From: Acanthochromis polyacanthus
Lineage: Eukaryota; Chordata; Actinopteri; Pomacentridae
Length of the DNA stretch: 64,000 bases
Assembly: GCF_021347895.1 (NCBI RefSeq)
Contig: NC_067127.1
Location: 16,526,984 to 16,590,983, forward strand
Direction of reading: 5' to 3'
Shown: piece by piece, positions 57,742-64,000 of the stretch
Numbering within the stretch: the first letter of the stretch is position 1
Layout of the letters: every line of letters begins with the position of its first letter
Translations under genes and position numbers: made by a program
The notes under the pieces: generated by a model
Databases searched by the model: none
The model's input: only the letters and a program-made list of their open reading frames with translations
What the model was told of the DNA's origin: nothing

Positions 57742-57940
57742 ATGCCCAAAACCTGCGCTGTTTTTGGCGGTAGTTCTCAGTCATGGAGCAACAAGAACAT
57801 TTCCTTTTACAGGATTCCGACTGAAAAGGGCCAGAAAAGGAGTTTATGGCTCACAGCATTGAGGCGGATAAACAATAATGGAACCACATGGAGCCCACAG
57901 TCAAAATGGTCCTATGTTTGCAGTCAGCATTTCGTCAATG
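57742..57940 (+). pseudogene. THAP-domain exon of the transposon
   Basis: ATG 57742 opens MPKTCAVFGGSSQSWSNKN, ending at VCSQHFVN with a GTATGT donor. THAP domains are C2CH zinc fingers that bind transposon ends; here the second Cys of the first pair is Gly, so the finger is probably broken. Later exons are missing. Confidence 0.78.
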
Positions 57941-58965
57941 GTATGTTGTGTTTCATGAAATTATTACCCCTTAACTGATTTTCTGAAATTATTAATTAAT
58001 AAGCTTAACCAGTTGCGCTTCAGTGTCCCGCCCGCGGTACACTTTGAAATCTGCATAAGGAATTTGCTAAATGTCTGAAACTGCAAACGCGATTATACAA
58101 GCACTATACGCCGATGGAAAGCTTAGATTCTCATAAATCCGCCGATATAAACCACTTTCAGATGTGATTACCACAGCGGGTAATATAAACACATTTGTCC
58201 GACAAACAACGAATATCCATCCATCCGTTCTCTATACCCAGCTTCAACATACACAGCGCGACTCACATTTCCGGATTCATTATTACACACAGATGAAAAT
58301 ATTCCACAAAAAACGGCCATAATCCAACCTTTTACATCCAGACGACACAAGCCAGTAACATATTTTATCCAAAACATATCTTGAAGTCGGTATATAATCC
58401 ACGAATAGGTCGTTTTCAAGGAAATGCACCTCATGATGCGCGTCCAATATTCCCTGTATTTCTCGTCATATTTTTATTTACAAATAGAATATTAGCGATT
58501 TTTTTGTACTGAAAGTGGCTGGAATTGACTGCAGCTTATGATGTCTATAATTATCTGAAATGTTGAGGGCTAGCTACTTAGCTTAGGCTAGTGCTAGCTG
58601 TGCTTCCCACAAAAAGTCAGGGGTCTTTCTACTCACACTGCTATTTTTAAACCTTCTCTCCTCCCTTTCGTTCTGCTAACTACTATGCTGTAATCAGCAG
58701 CATTGTCCTCATTATTGTTAGCACCTCATACCCTTGGGCCTAGGGTGGGTAGAGCTCATTTACAGGTATCTGACTCTTAGTTTTGATAATGCACATCTAA
58801 CTAATATACATACACTACTTCCACTTGAAATTAAAAGGTGTAATGGCTCACCCCGTTAGCTTAACATTAGCTTAGCATAGCGGAGCTGGTGTAGCCGTAT
58901 CTTACAAGGCATTTATCATTCTGACATTGACCTGTATGCACAAAAACGTATAAATATAAGCATAC

Positions 58966-59220
58966 CTCAAAGAAAACGTATGAGTCCAGGCTTTTATAAG
59001 TCTTCATCTTCTCCATTGTGTGGATGGCTGGGCTGTTGATAAGGTACTCGTAAATGGAGTGCCAATGAAGATCTGGACACGTAGTAGGGTCGTTTTCCCA
59101 TGATGCAATTTGGTACGGACATGACTGCAAACCAACCAGTTCTATTTTTTCTTTATACCGTAGCTTGGCTTTTGGCTCAAGATTTCCGAAATAATCACCA
59201 GACGTTTTTCTCCGGGTCAA
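58966..59220 (-). pseudogene. Head exon of the transposon's second gene
   Basis: The minus strand from ATG 59220 reads MTRRKTSGDYFGNLEPKAKL, then LRYKEKIELVGL, CPYQI, PDLHWHSIYEYLINSP and YKSLDSYVFFE, ending at a GAG-GTATGC donor. It resembles the N-terminus of the YqaJ-nuclease-like accessory protein of ISL2EU-type elements. 85 codons are open; nothing downstream survives. Confidence 0.6.
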
Positions 59221-59353
59221 AACCGCGTGGTTTCGGCGGTCAAATCACGGTTGCTAATGACTTTGTTGCCCCCTCTTAAAATGGCGGCGTGCGTTGCTAA
59301 GGAAGGTATGGTCACGTGTCCCAGACTCTGATGTCACTGCGGAAAGGTCTATA

Positions 59354-62300
59354 CAGATAGCTTAGCTGAGCAGAGGGGAGCAGGCTAATTGTGGGTAAGG
59401 TTAGCCAGTTTATTCCTTGTTTCCAGTGATGTTATGCTAATCTAACTGTCTTTATTGAAGGGCTGCGCAAGTGGTGTCGATCCTCCTAGAGCATCTTCTA
59501 TTCTGTCCATGCTAACTGTGCTAATATGTTTTTCCCATTACATGCATGCTGTGTGTGGTTTTCACAGGCATTTACAGAACCATTATGAACGTTTTCTGGT
59601 TGGTCAGAACTTCCTGTGTGGTTGCACGTAGTTGAATGCTGTTAATAGAAATCTGTACAAGAACAACTGCTTTAGAGAAACTGTTCCAAAAAAACAGTAG
59701 TTACTGGACGCAACTTCAGATGAGTGTAATCATATCCCTCTGTCAGGCTGTGTGGTTGTCAGACTCTGGATAGAACACTGTAACATTTTGTCTTCAGCGC
59801 TGCTCATAGGTTAGTGATGCCCCTCAGTTTTACTATTTAATTACATTGGACAAATTAAAAATCTGACCTGATGATGAAGCTAGGTAAAAAGCGGTCATTG
59901 CAATTTAACCTTGGGCAGACTTGAATGTGTGAGCCAGCTCTCATGGCAATCCAGTTGTCTCTAATTTCACTCAAAATCATTAATGTCAGCGGTTTGCTGG
60001 TTTTTGCCAGAGGGAAAGTCAGGGGATCATCCCTGTCATCAGGATGCCTCTTGGAACAGCTAGTTTTTGCTGAAAATGTCGTGGCAGTTCATTTAATAGT
60101 TTCTGGGATATTTCAGTGTGGATTGAAGTGGGCGACTGACAAACAAAGCCAGAGCCATGCCTCAAGCATGACTGCAAATGAACTATTTTAATTCAAGGGT
60201 TGGGGAGTTGATCACAGATCCATTCACAGATTTGACTGTCCCAGACTCCTGTATTGATCCTTACTGAAAGGAGTCCTGTCCTGTCTGGTATCTCCAAAAA
60301 AATCAATATCAATCAAAGTCGGTGAACCTTTTGTAAGACAAAATTGATTGTGGCAGCACTTAGACAGGGAATTGAACTGCATGTTGTCTTCCTTAATAAG
60401 AAAAGAAGAAGATATTTTATGTAAATTGCAGAGGATCAGAGGGAGCAAAAGTACAAATATGAAAGTATTAGCATCAAAATCTACTTAAAGAACCAAAAGT
60501 AAACATACTCACATTGCAGAATAGGCCATCTCAGGATATTCCATAGGCCTTTTCTGGATTCATATTGTAAATTTCTCCAGGGAATTGATGCTTTTTCTGG
60601 GATAATTACATTTAAAAATTAGGATTTTTGCCTCTGTATTGTAGTGGAATAGTAAGTATTAAACAGCAATCACTTGGGTATATAAAACACTCAATGTACT
60701 GTATGTAACCTGATAAGATGTCCTTTAAAAATCCCCAGTAGGAATAAACATAGCTGAATTAAATTCATTGCACAGCACATCTGGCCTCTCAAAAATCCTT
60801 TTAGAGATGGTTGAAAGTCCCCATAGCTGGCGCCCTGCTCTTGTGTTCTTCATCAGACCCAAATTAGTGGCATTATACTCAGAGAGCCATCTCATAAATG
60901 GATTTCTTGTTGTGTGTGAAGCCTCATAGGGGAATCGGGGCACCATGTTGCCATCTGTCTTCGTACTTCCAACCTCCGGAGCCACTTTCCCAGAAATCAA
61001 CACCCTGTGGTCTGAATCACACTCGCCATCCTGTCGTCTGCATTTCAGTCTTTTTTTCCATTATATGCATGCTGTGTGTGGTCTTTACAGGCATGCCATT
61101 CTACAGAGGACATTACAGATAATATTGTCCATATAAGAGCCCATATGCATCGTATATTATCCCCTGTGAATGACGCACAGTGACATGAGAGGCGCCGTGC
61201 TTCATGGCTGGAGGATTCTGTAATCAGTGTTGTCCTATTGATCGCTGACATAACATCCATTTCTTTACTATAATTTTAGTGCATCTGTACCTTCTTCAGC
61301 ATCCTCTTTATGACAGCTCTGCGCACAATAACATCTGAAAGCTCTTGAGGTGTGGGTGACAGATATGGAAAATAATTCTTTGCTAAATAAGATGCACACT
61401 GAATCCTGTTTCACTTTTAGTCACAGTTCTATATTTGTACAAATATTGTAGGATCCAAATAAACCACCGCTTCAAGAAACCAACCAATACATCTTCAGTG
61501 CTTATTCAACACACATAGGACCCCAATCAGTGCTTAATTTTTGATAGATAACTCGACATTTTGGGAAACAGGCTCACTTTTGCTGTATAAAGTCAAACCA
61601 GCTGTTTCCCTGCTCGATCATTTACATATTTACTGTACAGTCATAAGTGTGATATCAATATTTTTTATCTAATTCTCAGTAACAAAGCAGATAAGCTCTT
61701 TTCCCAAAATGAGGAACACCTATCAAGCCAGTATGCATAAACATGACATGAGATAAACACTCAAAATTATGTGTTTAATATGGGCATGTTAAGAGTCAAA
61801 AGGATTCTCTAATTTTGATATGTATGTACGTACTTAAAGCCAAATGACATTTAGACCTTGATCCTGACCTTCTGTTCATTTCATATATTTATATGCATTG
61901 TTCCAATCTTGTAAGACCTTTATTTAAAAGCATTGCAACTTGTAAAAATAGAGTGAAACATTCCTTTCCAAAGCCAAACAGTTGGCTGAATTCACAGCAC
62001 AGGACTACTGATGAATCTGGATTTCATCAGACGTTTCAGCTTCCCAGTATAAATGACTATTAATACTAACATTATTGTATTATTACTCCATCACTGACTT
62101 CTCAGCACCTGGCCACGTTTCTGTCCCATCTGCCGGCTGCCTGCGAGGACAATGACTGGCCTCACATGCCGGTGAAATCGCCGGCCAATTTGGCCAACTC
62201 CATTTGTACCCACAGACCAACTTGGCCTCCCCGTGGAGTGGCACTCAGCTAGTTGGTGTGCTCACTGTTCTGAGGCTAATTGTGTGGTCACAAAGGCCGC

Positions 62301-64000
62301 TCTGGCAAAATGAGTCAGCCCATTACTCCGCAGTGTTTTCCTGTTTTGCCAGTGACAGTGCCAGGCTGGTGGGTCGTGGTTACAGTAAAATATGCAAAGG
62401 CATATTTAGATTGCCTGGCATTTGCAAGTCTTTTATGCTTTTTTTTGTTTTTCTGCTTTTGGCTTCATTTTGACACATTTAGCACTCGATGCAGCATCTG
62501 GTACTGAGACAAGGGTTTAGTTAAGAGCAGCATGCTAATGACAGTTCATAAACGTTATATTTGGAAGCATTTTTAGTCTGGAAAAACACCTGGAAAATTA
62601 CATGATTGCTTCAAGTTCATTGACAGTTTAACCAGGGGAGTGCATCCACCAGGGGTCACTGTTGTATCAGCGTACAGCCCACTGACAGAGCTGCAGGAGG
62701 AGGGAAGTGGCACTACTGTCTGCCATCCTATCTGTGTTTGTGTCCTCACTTTGTAAGACAATGGCACTGTATTCTTATCCAATCTAACCTCTACCTGCAG
62801 AAAGAGACGGATTGCACGGCACTTTCCGTCCCTGCAGCAAATTAAATCAGAATGCCATTACAGGAAAAACAGATAACCCTTCCACAATTCGATAACACTG
62901 TCGTATGACCACAACAGGAAATATGGTACATGTTGACTGCAGGATGTATGTCATCCCCGAGAGGAATGATTGGAACGATTCTCAATGAGGAGAGTCCGTT
63001 AATCAATACCACGCCTGATTCTGAATGATAACTGCTCTGCTAATAGAACTGACCAGCTCATTTGAATTATGGTGAATTACTGGAGGAATGTTGATCCCGG
63101 TGAGAACAATAGATTCAGTCCAGAGAGTGTTGCAGTGTTATGAGCATAAGTAATTAGTTAGAGGTTACATGTGTTGTCTATATTTTAGAAGCCGAGCTAG
63201 AAGCATTCACATACTGCATAATGTGCTGTATAATTTTCTTGACCTTGCCCTGACTATTTTATTGCGTTGCCCTCCTCGGAATCTTTGATTGGCCTGCCCC
63301 TCACATCTCACCTCTGCTCTTTTCACCACCAGTTAAATCCACTCCGCTCCTCAGGTATTTGAATATGGATACCATCTTTCACAGTGATATTGGCCTCCTT
63401 CTCCCCTCCTGTCTTTCATTACAAATGATCTCTCAGCACTAATGAGTACATGTCTAAAAATACCCTCCTTGTCCAGAGAACTGGATGTGTCGTAGTGCGT
63501 ATTGGGCTTTAACAGATGTTAATGGTTATGGAACATCAGAATGGTGTAATGAATGGAGGCGCAGCTACTCTGACTTCATTTAGAGGAGATATTTTAATAT
63601 TCAACATGCATCCGCACCCACCCACTGAAATTCCTCAGCCGTGGATTCAGTTCAGACACCCCCTGCTCCCCTTTCTGGCTACCTTTTTAACATACCGGTG
63701 GTGTTCCCCATTGCCATGGTAACACCGCATGACCTTTTCTGGGAGGTCGAGCTCATGTCAGTGTGTTGCTCGAAAGATTTCATTCCAGCTCTCCACTCGT
63801 TTGTGGTCCTTGCAGTTGGAAATGTTCTCCGATTTGACAGATGAGGGAAATTTTCCAACTGGATTTGGTTTGGGGGATAAAGAAAACGTAATTTGATGGA
63901 TGGAGCCGTCACCGCCCTCGTCTAATTAACTGACAGGGTCCCCTCGTTCTACGCTTGAAGTGCCAATGACTCGATTCATGGAGAAATGTGTGGCCACGTT
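59354..64000. other. Repeat-poor flank, no gene recognised
   Basis: 4.6 kb with no transposon, SINE or exon that I can identify. Two 40-bp stretches (59528-59571 and 61050-61092), both around ATGCATGCTGTGTGTGG, are direct repeats. It may lie between genes or inside a large intron of a neighbour. Conserved non-coding elements are possible but cannot be shown here. Confidence 0.45.

Larger units (their letters stand above)
57590..59353. mobile_element. THAP-type (ISL2EU-like) DNA transposon, internally deleted
   Basis: Terminal inverted repeats of about 80 bp with gaps: TATAGACCTTT at both ends, then CACGTGACC/GGTCACCGG-like, TAGCAACGC and CGCCATTTTAAGAGGGG segments. The left end carries a THAP exon on +, and the right end a second head exon on -. 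The middle holds no continuation of either gene, only a stray ATCCATCCATCC tract at 58214. A two-gene layout with a THAP protein and a YqaJ-like protein is known for ISL2EU elements. Confidence 0.82.

Overview
The window is vertebrate nuclear DNA, almost certainly from a teleost fish and probably a percomorph. Coding sequence is split into short exons with GT-AG introns, and the gaps are filled with Tc1-like, hAT, THAP-type and TTAA-flanked DNA transposons, CR1/L2-like LINE pieces, (GGAT)n-tailed tRNA-derived SINEs and CA microsatellites typical of fish. There is no bacterial, organellar or CRISPR content.

The core (about 0.9-42.9 kb) is a head-to-tail array of three paralogous PKR genes (eIF2-alpha kinase 2, eif2ak2-like), all on the + strand. 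PKR-A (895-12419, 19 exons, about 683 aa) and PKR-B (14344-25530, 19 exons, about 706 aa) each carry three N-terminal double-stranded RNA-binding domains (dsRBDs), a Ser/Thr-rich linker and a complete kinase domain. PKR-C (28319-42850, 13 exons, about 465 aa) has one dsRBD, a shorter linker and a complete kinase. I assembled all three exon by exon. Reading frames and splice phases close without a frameshift or stop, so all three look intact. Each dsRBD is cut by a phase-2 intron at the same place, and dsRBD2 and dsRBD3 are phase-0 exon cassettes, so domains can be lost or gained without breaking frame. PKR-B also has a duplicated pair of linker exons.

PKR-A and PKR-B have strict ISRE-type motifs 130-200 bp upstream of their ATGs, consistent with interferon induction. 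PKR-C has none in the 800 bp I checked, but has a perfect CRE and two octamer motifs.

The introns hold most of the mobile DNA. PKR-A intron 9 has a decayed Tc1-like element. PKR-B intron 11 has a nearly intact DD34E Tc1-like element nested in LINE sequence. PKR-C intron 10 (7 kb) holds a SINE, a decayed LINE, an 89-bp-arm palindrome and an approximately 3.1-kb foldback with 1.1-kb arms. PKR-C intron 12 has a hAT element with a perfect 8-bp target duplication.

From 42.9 to 64 kb I found no host gene. It contains SINEs, LINE tails, an AT-rich minisatellite interrupted by a TIR element, two convergent tRNA-like segments, a TTAA MITE, and a 1.76-kb THAP-type transposon with one head exon at each end. 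The last 4.6 kb is free of repeats that I recognise. The three kinases would act in the cytoplasm, sensing double-stranded RNA and phosphorylating eIF2-alpha to stop translation in infected cells. Their different dsRBD numbers and promoters suggest a division of labour, which is inference.
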